In this document: piece after piece, positions 27,408 through 35,629 of the stretch
Layout: each line of letters starts with the position of its first letter
How positions within the stretch are numbered: position 1 is the first letter of the stretch
Assembly (NCBI RefSeq): GCF_014836765.1
Contig: NZ_JACSQG010000002.1
Span: 124,001 to 188,000, forward strand
Direction of reading: 5' to 3'
DNA length: 64,000 nucleotides
Origin: Serpens gallinarum
GTDB lineage: Bacteria; Pseudomonadota; Gammaproteobacteria; Pseudomonadales; Pseudomonadaceae
The notes under the pieces: generated by a model
What the model was told of the DNA's origin: nothing
Databases searched by the model: none
Seen by the model: the letters and a program-made list of their open reading frames with translations, nothing else
Translations under genes and position numbers: made by a program

Positions 27408-27500
27408 TCGTGAGCTCAGGGGCGCCGGCGCAAAGTTAGGCGGCACAATGCTGGTGCCGTGCCATTCTAAAGCCTGGACTCCCCGACAAAGGACTCACGC

Positions 27501-28202
27501 ATGGATACGCGTGCCACGCTTGGTTTCGGATGGCGGACTTTGTTGGCCTGGCAAGGCCTGGCTCCGCTGGAACTCAAGGTCATGTTGTTGCGTCGGCTTG
27601 GCGCGCAACGCACCGCCTGGTTGGCTCCGCATCTGCCGGACAGTCAGTTACGCCCACTGATCATCGCCCTGCCCAGCGACTTCGCCGCACAGGTGACCCA
27701 GCATCTCGATCCTCGCGCGATTCTCAACACCTATCGCAGCCTGCCTGACGAGTTGCACCTGCGGGTTGCCCGCCAACTGTGCGCCGATAAACAGTTCGCC
27801 ACGGCCGCGCGCTATGCCGAATGCCTCACTGCGCACCAGCTCAAGTTGATGATTCTAGGGCTCAATGACCCCACGGCCATCCTGTATATCGCCCGACATA
27901 TGGGCAATATGCAGCTGATCATGCAGAGTTTGCGCGGTTTGTCGGCCGGCTATTTGCGCACCCTCACCGAAGCCGCAGCCAGTACCGACAGTTTCGTCCT
28001 GGCCGCCGAGGTGCTCAGCGGCCTGCCGTTGGCACGACAGGGCAATGTCTGCAGTGGATTGACGCTGGAGACGTTGGTCGCGCTGCTGCCCTTGCTGATG
28101 GAAAAAAGCGGCGGTGCGTTGCGCGAGCATTTGCCGGAGCGGCTGCGGGCAAAGCTGCTGGTTCTCGATTCGCTCCGCGCGCAGCCTGCCGTACCGAGCT
28201 GA
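27501..28202 (+). CDS. Conserved hypothetical protein, all-helical
   Basis: 233-aa protein I do not recognise by function. It has no signal peptide or membrane helix. It is leucine-rich with repeated amphipathic helices (LRPLIIALPSDFAAQVTQHL, LPDELHLRVARQL, LEVLSGLPLARQG-like units), reminiscent of MgtE-N or FliG-style helical repeats, but that resemblance is weak. It follows the PAS-EAL gene by 93 bases on the same strand and converges on trhP. The same three-gene order is known in P. aeruginosa as I recall. Confidence 0.75.
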   Translation: MDTRATLGFGWRTLLAWQGLAPLELKVMLLRRLGAQRTAWLAPHLPDSQLRPLIIALPSDFAAQVTQHLDPRAILNTYRSLPDELHLRVARQLCADKQFATAARYAECLTAHQLKLMILGLNDPTAILYIARHMGNMQLIMQSLRGLSAGYLRTLTEAAASTDSFVLAAEVLSGLPLARQGNVCSGLTLETLVALLPLLMEKSGGALREHLPERLRAKLLVLDSLRAQPAVPS

Positions 28203-28218
28203 CCGGCTGCGCGCAGTC

Positions 28219-29577
28219 TCAGCGGCGAGCCGGGCTGGCCTGCAGTTCGCGCATCAGCAGGGCGTACTGCAGATCGATTTCCTCCGGCACCGGAATGTAC
28301 AGGGTGTGGCCGTCGCCCGGCGCCACGTCGCGCTGTTCGCCGTGCTGGTTGGCCAGGGCTTCGAGCTGAAAATTCAAATTGCCCTGCGGCGTCATCAATT
28401 CCAGACGGTCGCCAATTGCAAAGCGGTTCTTTACCTTGACCTCGGCCAGGCCGTTTTTGCGCTCGCCGGTCAGTTCGCCGACGAACTGCTGACGCTCGGA
28501 GAGCGAGAAGCCGCGCTCGTAGTTCTGGTATTCATCGTGTACGTGGCGGCGGAGGAAGCCCTCGGTGTAGCCGCGGTGGGCCAGGGACTCCAGGGTATCC
28601 ATCAGCGACCTGTCGAACGGCCGACCGGCCACCGCGTCATCGATGGCCTTGCGGTACACCTGGGCGGTGCGCGCCACGTAGTAATGGCTCTTGGTGCGCC
28701 CTTCCAGCTTCAGCGAATGCACACCCATCGTTACCAGGCGCTCGACGTGCTGCACGGCGCGCAGATCCTTGGAGTTCATGATGTAGGTGCCGTGCTCGTC
28801 CTCGCTGACTTCCATGAACTCGCCGGGGCGGCTGACATCTTCCAGCAGGAACAACTCGTCGGTGGGCGCACCCGCACCCAAGGTTGGTTCCACGGCCTGC
28901 ACGGCGATCGGTTCGTATTGGTGGACCACCTCGCCCAGCTCGTTTTCCTTGGCCTCGTGGGCCTTGTATTCCCAGCGGCAGGCATTGGTGCAGCTGCCCT
29001 GGTTGGGGTCGCGCTTGTTGATGTAGCCCGACAGCAGGCAGCGGCCGGAATAGGCCATGCACAGCGCGCCATGGACGAAGACTTCCAGCTCCATGCCGGG
29101 CACTCTTTCGCGGATCTCGCCGATTTCCTCCAGCGACAACTCACGGGACAGGATCGCCCGGGTCAAGCCCTGCTGACGCCAGAACTCGACGCTGGCCCAG
29201 TTCACCGCATTGGCTTGCACCGAGAGGTGCACGTTCATCTGCGGGAAATGCTCGCGCACCAGCATGATCAGGCCCGGGTCGGACATGATCAGTGCATCCG
29301 GGCCCATGGCGACCACCGGCTCCAGGTCTTTGATGAAGGTCTTCAACTTGGCGTTGTGCGGCGCGATGTTGACCACCACGTAAAATTGCTTGCCCTGCGC
29401 ATGTGCTTCATTGATGCCCAGCGCCAGGTTGGCGTGATCGAACTCGTTGTTGCGCACCCGCAGGCTGTAGCGCGGCTGGCCGGCATAAACCGCGTCGGCG
29501 CCATAGGCGAAGGCGTAGCGCATGGACCTGAGGGTCCCTGCGGGAGAAAGCAGTTCGGGGCGAAAGACGCTGGACAT
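28219..29577 (-). CDS. trhP: tRNA 5-hydroxyuridine modification protein TrhP (U32 family)
   Basis: 452-aa U32 'peptidase' family protein, the orthologue of E. coli YegQ/TrhP (453 aa), which uses prephenate to make 5-hydroxyuridine at tRNA wobble position 34. Long stretches are nearly invariant: LLSPAGTLRSMRYAFAYGAD, NIAPHNAKLKTFI, MSDPGLIMLVREHFP, the U32 signature EVFVHGALCMAYSGRCLLS and KRDPNQGSCTNACRWEY, with Cys residues thought to hold an Fe-S cluster. The ATG at 29577 fits the family start; the frame extends 27 codons upstream without similarity. Confidence 0.94.
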   Translation of the reverse strand: MSSVFRPELLSPAGTLRSMRYAFAYGADAVYAGQPRYSLRVRNNEFDHANLALGINEAHAQGKQFYVVVNIAPHNAKLKTFIKDLEPVVAMGPDALIMSDPGLIMLVREHFPQMNVHLSVQANAVNWASVEFWRQQGLTRAILSRELSLEEIGEIRERVPGMELEVFVHGALCMAYSGRCLLSGYINKRDPNQGSCTNACRWEYKAHEAKENELGEVVHQYEPIAVQAVEPTLGAGAPTDELFLLEDVSRPGEFMEVSEDEHGTYIMNSKDLRAVQHVERLVTMGVHSLKLEGRTKSHYYVARTAQVYRKAIDDAVAGRPFDRSLMDTLESLAHRGYTEGFLRRHVHDEYQNYERGFSLSERQQFVGELTGERKNGLAEVKVKNRFAIGDRLELMTPQGNLNFQLEALANQHGEQRDVAPGDGHTLYIPVPEEIDLQYALLMRELQASPARR

Positions 29578-30007
29578 GGCAAGAAACCCAGATGGCGGAC
29601 AAAACGTGGGGGATTCTACGGTAAAGCACGTTCTGGCGCAGGGTGCGCGGACCGTCACGGCGCCGGCATACGCGCTTGTCGGGCGGCGCGCGTCTGTCGC
29701 TTTGCTACTGTTGCCTGCAGGCCTTGGGCATCGCCAGCATGATGCTCTGATCGAATCGCGCGGTTGTTACTGCGTTGCGTCTCGTCTGGGCTGCCTCGCC
29801 TACGCTTTTCAATGGCCTGTTGCATTCCGAAGGTGGGTCGCAACAAGCGGCCGCTGAGTCGAGGACACCGGACTTGATTTGACTACAAATACGTGAACCC
29901 AGAAACGCCGCTCGTCTTGAGTCATGCCCTGTTAAGCACAGCGGGGCCTGAACTCTTTCGAGTTCGCCCCGTGTGCTCGGCGAGTGCTGCCGAGTGTTCT
30001 CGGCGGA
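29578..30007. other. 430-base non-coding gap with a strong GAAA-loop hairpin
   Basis: No convincing gene is seen between trhP and the cstA-type gene, both on the minus strand. A short minus frame at 29655-29846 has no recognisable motif. At 29943-29970 a hairpin forms (GGGGC-GAACTC-GAAA-GAGTTC-AG-GCCCC when read on the minus strand) with a GNRA tetraloop and no T-run. It sits 38 bases beyond the cstA stop, so it may mark that transcript's 3' end. Smaller CTCGGC/GCCGAG repeats lie between it and the stop. Confidence 0.5.
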
Positions 30008-31486
30008 TTACACTTCCGGCCCCGCATAAGCGTTGGCATTGTTCCGGTTATGCTGAATGACAACGCCGATGAGGCACGCTATGGCGATCAGGATACCTAT
30101 CGGTTTGGCGTAGGTCATCGGCAAGCTGAAGCCAATACCGGCCGTCGCGATATAAGAAATGGTTATAGAAGTACCGATAACGGCGGGAATACTGACGATC
30201 CAGTGGAAGCTGCCCCTGTCCAACAAATACTTGGTTGCCAGCCACAGCACGCTGGTGGACAGCAGCATGTTGGAGAAGGCGAAGTAGCGCCAGATCAGCG
30301 AGAAGTCCAGGAACGTCATCAGATACGCCACGCCCAGCAGCGGCGCCGCCAGAGCCAGTCTGTGCATGGCGGACTGGCTGATATTGAATGCATCGGTAAT
30401 CGTCAGGCGCAGCGAGCGGAATGCGGTATCGCCGGAGGTGATCGGGAAGATGGCCACCGCCAGGATCGCCATAACACCACCGAAGACGCCCAGGTAACTG
30501 GTGGCGATATGATTAACCACCAAACCCGGTCCGCCCTGGGCCAGCATGGCTTTTAGTTCTACATAACCGCCGGGGAACGTGGCGATCCCGGCAGTTGCCC
30601 AGACGCAAGCGACGATGCCTTCGCACATCATCGCGCCATAAAACACCGGACGAGCATATTTCTCATTGGTGAGACAGCGGGCGATCATCGGGGACTGCGT
30701 GGAGTGGAAACCGCTAATAGCGCCGCAGGTGATCGTCAGGAACAGCAACGGCCATACAGGCAAGCCATCAGGGTTGGGAACCAGGAAATCATGCGCATGA
30801 TCGCCGCTGAAATAGGAAAAAATACCAGTGATCTGGGGCAAGTGGGGAGCTTCCCACAGCACCGCCAGAGCAACCAGGCTGGTCATCACGATCATCAGCA
30901 AACCAAACAGCGGATACAGTTTGGTGATGATCTTATTGATGGGCAGCAAGGTCGCGAAGAAATAGTAGGCCAGAATGACCAATACCCAGAACGTATTGCC
31001 CGCCAGTAATGTGCCCTCGAAATACGACAGGTTACTCAGCAGTCCCGCCGGACTCATGATGAAAACCACACCCACAAAAAACAACAACATGCAGGTGAAG
31101 ACCAGCATGAAGCCTTTGAAAATCACGTTGTAATAGTTGCCTGCAATCTCCGGCAGACTTTTGCCGTTTTCCTTGAGGCTCATGACGCCAGAAAAATAGT
31201 CGTGCACCGCACCGCCGATCACGTTGCCTATGACAATCCAGACCAGCGCGATCGGACCGTACAGGGCCCCAAGAATAGGGCCGAAAATGGGACCAATCCC
31301 GGCGATGTTCAAAAACTGAATCAAAAAAGCCCGCGCGGGGCTGATGGGAACGTAGTCAACACCATCATGCAAGCGTTGTTGAGGTGTTATGGCTGTTGGG
31401 TCTATACCCGCTTGTTTTTCAACAAATGGGCTGTAGAACTTGTAGCCGAGTAAAAGTATGGCAAGGCTGGCAAAGAAAATGAGCAT
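30008..31486 (-). CDS. CstA-family transporter, short form
   Basis: 492-aa membrane protein with about 13-15 helices. It matches CstA/carbon-starvation permeases, whose characterised members import pyruvate or peptides: QFLNIAGIGPIFGPILGALYGP, GNVIGGAVHDYFSGVMSLKENGKS, FHSTQSPMIARCLTNEKYARPVFYGAMMCEG and FPITSGDTAFRSLRLTIAD-like segments. E. coli CstA is about 700 aa; this is the shorter type more familiar from Firmicutes. A good ribosome site (GAGGTG) precedes the ATG. The gene is visibly richer in A and T than its neighbours and splits a block (trhP-zwf) that is contiguous in P. aeruginosa, which suggests acquisition. Confidence 0.85.
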   Translation of the reverse strand: MLIFFASLAILLLGYKFYSPFVEKQAGIDPTAITPQQRLHDGVDYVPISPARAFLIQFLNIAGIGPIFGPILGALYGPIALVWIVIGNVIGGAVHDYFSGVMSLKENGKSLPEIAGNYYNVIFKGFMLVFTCMLLFFVGVVFIMSPAGLLSNLSYFEGTLLAGNTFWVLVILAYYFFATLLPINKIITKLYPLFGLLMIVMTSLVALAVLWEAPHLPQITGIFSYFSGDHAHDFLVPNPDGLPVWPLLFLTITCGAISGFHSTQSPMIARCLTNEKYARPVFYGAMMCEGIVACVWATAGIATFPGGYVELKAMLAQGGPGLVVNHIATSYLGVFGGVMAILAVAIFPITSGDTAFRSLRLTITDAFNISQSAMHRLALAAPLLGVAYLMTFLDFSLIWRYFAFSNMLLSTSVLWLATKYLLDRGSFHWIVSIPAVIGTSITISYIATAGIGFSLPMTYAKPIGILIAIACLIGVVIQHNRNNANAYAGPEV

Positions 31487-31540
31487 TTATGCACCTCGTT
31501 ATGGGAGTTAAGCCCGGCTGCTCTTTTTAGAACCTCATAT

Positions 31541-31573
31541 GCTAATAGGATTTTTTTTGCTCTGGATATTAGC
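31541..31573. promoter_or_regulatory. Inverted repeat upstream of the cstA-type gene
   Basis: GCTAATA (31541-31547) and TATTAGC (31567-31573) form a perfect 7-bp inverted repeat with a 19-base spacer. It sits in an A/T-rich stretch 55-87 bases before the start codon. The rest of the 310-base gap (31487-31796) up to the zwf stop shows nothing else I can name. Possible operator for an unknown regulator. Confidence 0.35.
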
Positions 31574-31796
31574 CTATGGTCGCCCGCACCCCTGAAGCCT
31601 AGCGCGGGCCAAACGAACCGTACCAGCAAGGGGCTGCGCCTTGGTATCAGGGTGAGATTGTTGCGCTCCAGTTCACAACAAGGCGCGGTGAACGGTGGCG
31701 GGTAGAGAGCGGATCCGGACAAAAAACAGGCGGGTATAGGGCTAACTGAGCTCTCGTTACGGTTTGCGGCACGCGCGTGATTATTAAATGGATGTG

Positions 31797-33239
31797 CTAG
31801 CCCAACCATTCGCGCCCGCCCAGCTCCAGCAGGCTGTGGGCCTGTTCCGGACCGCTGCTGCCGGCCGGGTAGCTGCGCGGGCTCTGGTAATGCTGCTGCC
31901 AACCCTGCAGGATCGGGTCGATCCACTGCCAAGCGGCTTCTACTTCATCGCGGCGCATGAACAAGGTCGAGTCGCCTTCGATCACATCGAGCAGCAAGCG
32001 CTCATAGGCATCCCAGCGGCGCTGCTGGAAGGCCTGGGCCAGGTTGAGATCCAGCTCAACCGGCTCCAGGTGCATGCCCTTGCCCGGCGTCTTGGCCATC
32101 AGTTGTAGGCTGATGCGCTCCTCCGGCTGCAGGCGAATCAGCAGCCGGTTGGCTTCATCGCCCTTGAACAGGTGATGGGGCACCGGTTTGAACTGAATGA
32201 CGATTTCCGAGGTTTTTTTCGCCAAGCGCTTGCCGGTGCGCAGATAGAAAGGCACGCCGGCCCAGCGCCAGTTGTCGATTTCCGCCTGCAGCGCAACAAA
32301 GGTTTCGGTGTCGCTGTCGTTATCTACATTTTTCTCGAAGTAATAGGCGGGCACGTCATGCCCGCCAATCCGCCCGGCGCCGTATTGACCGCGCACCGTC
32401 TTGTCTCGGACGTCGAGCCCCTGGATGGGCTTGAGCGCTTCGAGAATCTTCACCTTCTCGTTGCGCACCGCTTCGGCATCGAACCGCACCGGGGCTTCCA
32501 TGGCCACCAGGCACAGAAGTTGAAGCAGATGGTTCTGCACCATGTCACGCATTGCGCCGGCGCGGTCGTAATAAGCGCCGCGATTTTCCACGCCGAGGGT
32601 TTCACAGACACTGATCTGCACATGGTCGATGTGCCCGGCACGCCACACCGGCTCGAACAGGGCATTGGCAAAGCGCAGCGCCATGAGGTTCTGGACGGTT
32701 TCCTTGCCCAGGTAATGGTCGATACGAAAAATCTGCGGTTCGGCAAAGGCGGCGCCAATGGCCGCGTTAATCGCCTGGGCCGATGCCAGCGAATGGCCGA
32801 TGGGTTTTTCCAGCACGATCCGGCTGTCCTCGGTGACCAGCCCTGCGGTGCCCAGCGAGGCGGCAATATCCTCGAACAGGTCCGGGGCAGTAGCCATGTA
32901 GTAGATGCGCCCACGTTGGCAGGACTGCCCTAAATGACGTGCCAGGCGGCCGTAGTCAGCACTCTGACCTGCATCCATGGCCAGGTAGTCGAGTCGCTCG
33001 GCAAAGCGCTGCCAGGTGTCGGCATCAAAATCGGCACGCGCCACCTGGGCGCGGCAATGGCGCTCGGCCAACGCCTGGTAGGCCGCGCGGCTCAAGGATT
33101 TGCGTGCCAATGCCAGGATGCGCATGTCTTTAGGTAGACGGCCATCGCGGTGCAAGTGATAGAGCGCCGGCAGCAACTTGTGCAGGGCGAGATCACCTGT
33201 GCCGCCAAAAACCAGCATATCGCAAGGAGGGATCACCAC
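31797..33239 (-). CDS. zwf: Glucose-6-phosphate 1-dehydrogenase
   Basis: 480-aa enzyme that oxidises glucose-6-phosphate to 6-phosphogluconolactone, feeding the Entner-Doudoroff and pentose phosphate routes. The nucleotide-binding motif GGTGDLALHK lies at residues 12-21, EKP at 144-146, and the substrate site RIDHYLGKE at 172-180. The start is GTG; an ATG at residue 8 would be too short for the Rossmann strand. It is divergent from an RpiR regulator with a shared palindromic operator. This is a zwf paralogue position distinct from the hexR-zwf-pgl cluster known in Pseudomonas. Confidence 0.93.
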   Translation of the reverse strand: MVIPPCDMLVFGGTGDLALHKLLPALYHLHRDGRLPKDMRILALARKSLSRAAYQALAERHCRAQVARADFDADTWQRFAERLDYLAMDAGQSADYGRLARHLGQSCQRGRIYYMATAPDLFEDIAASLGTAGLVTEDSRIVLEKPIGHSLASAQAINAAIGAAFAEPQIFRIDHYLGKETVQNLMALRFANALFEPVWRAGHIDHVQISVCETLGVENRGAYYDRAGAMRDMVQNHLLQLLCLVAMEAPVRFDAEAVRNEKVKILEALKPIQGLDVRDKTVRGQYGAGRIGGHDVPAYYFEKNVDNDSDTETFVALQAEIDNWRWAGVPFYLRTGKRLAKKTSEIVIQFKPVPHHLFKGDEANRLLIRLQPEERISLQLMAKTPGKGMHLEPVELDLNLAQAFQQRRWDAYERLLLDVIEGDSTLFMRRDEVEAAWQWIDPILQGWQQHYQSPRSYPAGSSGPEQAHSLLELGGREWLG

Positions 33240-33278
33240 ACGGCTCCCAAAGTCGGTTTACTGGGCGGGCGATGTGTC

Positions 33279-33306
33279 TTGTAGTATAACTACAAAACCA
33301 CTACAA
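33279..33306. promoter_or_regulatory. HexR/RpiR-type operator between zwf and rpiR
   Basis: TTGTAGT-ATA-ACTACAA (33279-33295) is a perfect 7-bp palindrome, and a further ACTACAA half-site follows at 33300-33306. It resembles HexR sites (TTGT...ACAA palindromes upstream of glucose-metabolism genes). It lies between the two divergent starts, so one protein could control both genes. Confidence 0.75.
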
Positions 33307-33340
33307 CCCGGCTGGTGCCGATCATAACCGAGTCTTGCCC

Positions 33341-34207
33341 GTGAATCTGTTGCAACACATCGCTCAATCCCGTCACCTGCTGCGTAAATCCGAACTCAAG
33401 GTCGCTGAACATGTTCTAGTCGATCCCGCAGTGGTGATGCACAGCTCGATGGCCGATCTGGCCCACGCCGTGGGCGTCAGTGAGCCGACCATAGTGCGCT
33501 TCTGCCGGGCCATTGGCTGCAACGGCTTCCAGGATCTCAAGCTGAAACTGGCGCAGAGTCTGGCCGCTGGCGCCAGTTTCGGTCAGTTCGCCATCACCGA
33601 GAACGACTCGATCGCCGACTTCAGCCTGAAGATCTTCGACACCACCCTGCATACCCTGATGGAAGTGCGCGAACGGCTCGATACGCAGGCGCTGGAGCGC
33701 GCCATTGCGGCCTGTGCCCAGGCGCGGCGTGTGGAGTTCTACGGCTTTGGCGCCTCCGGCGCGGTAGCCGCCGATGCTCAGCACAAATTCTTCCGCCTGC
33801 TGCTCACCGCCGCGGCGTATTCCGATCCGCATATGCAGGCGATGTCTGCGGTGACCCTGAAGCCTGGTGATGTGGCGATCTGCATTTCCCAGTCCGGGCG
33901 CTCCAAGGACCTGCTGACCACCGCGAATCTGGTGCGCGAAAGCGGCGCCACGCTGATCACGCTGTGCCCTGGACAGACGCCGCTGGCCGAACTGGCCGAC
34001 GTCAACCTGGCCATCGACGTGCAGGAAGACACCGAGATCTATACGCCGCTGACCTCGCGCATCGCTCACCTGGTGGTGATCGACGTGCTGGCCATGGGCG
34101 TTGCCATGGCTCGGGGCCCGGACCTGGTCAATCACCTGAAGAGCGTCAAACGCAGCCTGCGTACCCTGCGTCTGTCGCCTAAAGCGGTGAAAGCTCAGGA
34201 GGACTGA
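33341..34207 (+). CDS. RpiR-family regulator with SIS domain (HexR-like)
   Basis: 288-aa regulator with an N-terminal RpiR helix-turn-helix (SELKVAEHVL ... MADLAHAVGVSEPTIVRFCRAIGCNGFQDLKLKLAQSL). The C-terminal sugar isomerase (SIS) domain (RVEFYGFGASGAVAADAQHKFFRL, ISQSGRSKDLLTTA) senses a phosphosugar; in HexR the ligand is 2-keto-3-deoxy-6-phosphogluconate. I take the GTG at 33341 as start; a TTG two codons upstream is possible. It is divergent from zwf. It is probably a paralogue of HexR, so the specific ligand is uncertain. Confidence 0.88.
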   Translation: MNLLQHIAQSRHLLRKSELKVAEHVLVDPAVVMHSSMADLAHAVGVSEPTIVRFCRAIGCNGFQDLKLKLAQSLAAGASFGQFAITENDSIADFSLKIFDTTLHTLMEVRERLDTQALERAIAACAQARRVEFYGFGASGAVAADAQHKFFRLLLTAAAYSDPHMQAMSAVTLKPGDVAICISQSGRSKDLLTTANLVRESGATLITLCPGQTPLAELADVNLAIDVQEDTEIYTPLTSRIAHLVVIDVLAMGVAMARGPDLVNHLKSVKRSLRTLRLSPKAVKAQED

Positions 34208-34298
34208 GCGGGCGTCACCGCATCGTTATCGTCCTGCCCTCAAAGCGTCATGCAGGCTTGTCAGAGTGCAACTTCCGCATTGTGCTGGGAGTGCCGCC

Positions 34299-34460
34299 AT
34301 GTCCTGTCAATCTCTCCACTATCCGCACCCGCTGGATACCAAGGCCCGCCGCCGGCTCGAAGACCAGCGCCGCATGCGTTACCGGCGGGCCATTGAAGAG
34401 TACTGGGAGCAGCGCCGGCTCAGCGTGGGCTTGGCCGATTTCCTGTATTCCTCTCGTTAA
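34299..34460 (+). CDS. Small conserved basic protein (53 aa)
   Basis: 53-aa ORF from the ATG at 34299 with a highly charged helix (TKARRRLEDQRRMRYRRAIEEYWEQRRL). Small proteins with this RRLEDQRRM-type helix occur widely in Pseudomonas as conserved hypotheticals. The function is unknown. Its stop overlaps the stop of the convergent pycR gene in the shared bases TTAA. Confidence 0.6.
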   Translation: MSCQSLHYPHPLDTKARRRLEDQRRMRYRRAIEEYWEQRRLSVGLADFLYSSR

Positions 34461-35413
34461 TCCACCGGCCCAGGCTGCAGCGCCTGAAAGCGACCCACCA
34501 GCTCGCCGATCTGGCTGCGCTGCTGGCGGACGAACTCGAAGAAGGTTTGCGCGACCGGCGACAGGTGCTTGCCGCGTGGATGCACCACGCACCAGCTGCG
34601 CATCAGCGGCAGTTCGGCGACTGGCAGTTCCACCAATGCGCCGCCGTCCAGTTCACGGCGCACCGCGTGGCGCGGCAGCAGGGCCAGGCCAAGGCCGGCG
34701 ATCACCCCTTCGCGCTGGCCTTCCAGGGAACCGATTTCCAGTGTCTGCGGGAAGTGCGCGCGTTTCTGATGGCAATACTCCTGGGTGGCCTGCCGGGTGC
34801 CGGAGCCAGCCTCGCGCAGCAACAGCGGGTAGGCGGTCAGGTCCTGAAGCTGCAGGGGACCCCGGCGCAGCAAGGGATGGTCGGGGCGCGCCACAGCGAT
34901 GATCGCGTTGTCCAGAAACGGGAAGAACTCCAGCTCCATGCCGGTCGGCACCATGGCCATGATCAGCAGGTCGTCACGGTTGATGCTCAGGCGCTTGATC
35001 GCCTGGGCATGATTGACCACGGCCAGTTGCAGGCTCACCTCTGGGTAGCTCTGGCGAAAGGCGGCGAACAGGTGGGGGATGAAGTATTTGGCGCTGGACT
35101 CCACCGCGAGGCGCAGTTGTCCCTGGAGCGAACCTTGTAGCTCCGAAAGCTGCATGTCGAGGTTTTCCAGGCGACCGAAGATATCCAGGCAGGCATGCTG
35201 CAACGCCTCGGCGGCGTCGGTCATGTACAGCTTCTTGCCGACATATTCGAACAAGGGCTGGCCGATCAGCTCTTCAAGCTGGCGAATCTGCAGGCTCACC
35301 GCCGGTTGGGTCAGGGCCATTTCCTCGGCGGCGCGGCTGTACGATCGGTTGTCGCAGACTGCGCGAAATACCGTCATTTGCCGCAGCGTCATACGCAACA
35401 GCGATTTGCGCAT
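34457..35413 (-). CDS. pycR: LysR-type regulator of pyruvate carboxylase (PycR-like)
   Basis: 318-aa LysR protein with helix-turn-helix at residues ~5-65 (TLRQMTVFRAVCDNRSYSRAAEEMALTQPAVSLQIRQLEELIGQPLFEYVGKK is the region, read in parts). The effector domain is of the CbbR type (GQLRLAVESSAKYFIPHLFAAFRQSYPEV). It is divergent from pycA, the arrangement known for PycR in P. aeruginosa, so it most likely controls pyruvate carboxylase. The ATG at 35413 fits; the longer frame adds an unrelated 19-residue extension. Confidence 0.88.
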   Translation of the reverse strand: MRKSLLRMTLRQMTVFRAVCDNRSYSRAAEEMALTQPAVSLQIRQLEELIGQPLFEYVGKKLYMTDAAEALQHACLDIFGRLENLDMQLSELQGSLQGQLRLAVESSAKYFIPHLFAAFRQSYPEVSLQLAVVNHAQAIKRLSINRDDLLIMAMVPTGMELEFFPFLDNAIIAVARPDHPLLRRGPLQLQDLTAYPLLLREAGSGTRQATQEYCHQKRAHFPQTLEIGSLEGQREGVIAGLGLALLPRHAVRRELDGGALVELPVAELPLMRSWCVVHPRGKHLSPVAQTFFEFVRQQRSQIGELVGRFQALQPGPVD

Positions 35414-35505
35414 ATATTTCTCCTGACCTTCGGTCGCCTTGAAGCAGGTTGTCGAGTCTCGAGTGCCCATGGACAGGGAGCTGTCGGTGCATTGCCGCCT
35501 AACGT

Positions 35506-35555
35506 ATAAGCTTTTACTTATCGCGATTCAAACAAATATTGATTTTCATTAATCA
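35506..35555. promoter_or_regulatory. Two LysR-type palindromes in the pycR-pycA gap
   Basis: ATAAG-N6-CTTAT (35506-35521) and TGATT-N6-AATCA (35540-35555) share the same 5-6-5 architecture, with centres 34 bases apart, in an A/T-rich stretch between divergent starts. This is a typical layout for recall and activation sites of a LysR regulator, here PycR. Confidence 0.55.
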
Positions 35556-35629
35556 GGTGTACAGGCGTAGGGTGAAACCCATTATTGCCCCGCCAGGGGT
35601 CGCCAGTTCACGGGTCGAGGACAACACAC

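Noticed and set aside
29655-29846. 63-aa minus frame in the gap between cstA and trhP
   Set aside because: Arg/Gln-rich, no start signal and no family resemblance; treated as non-coding.
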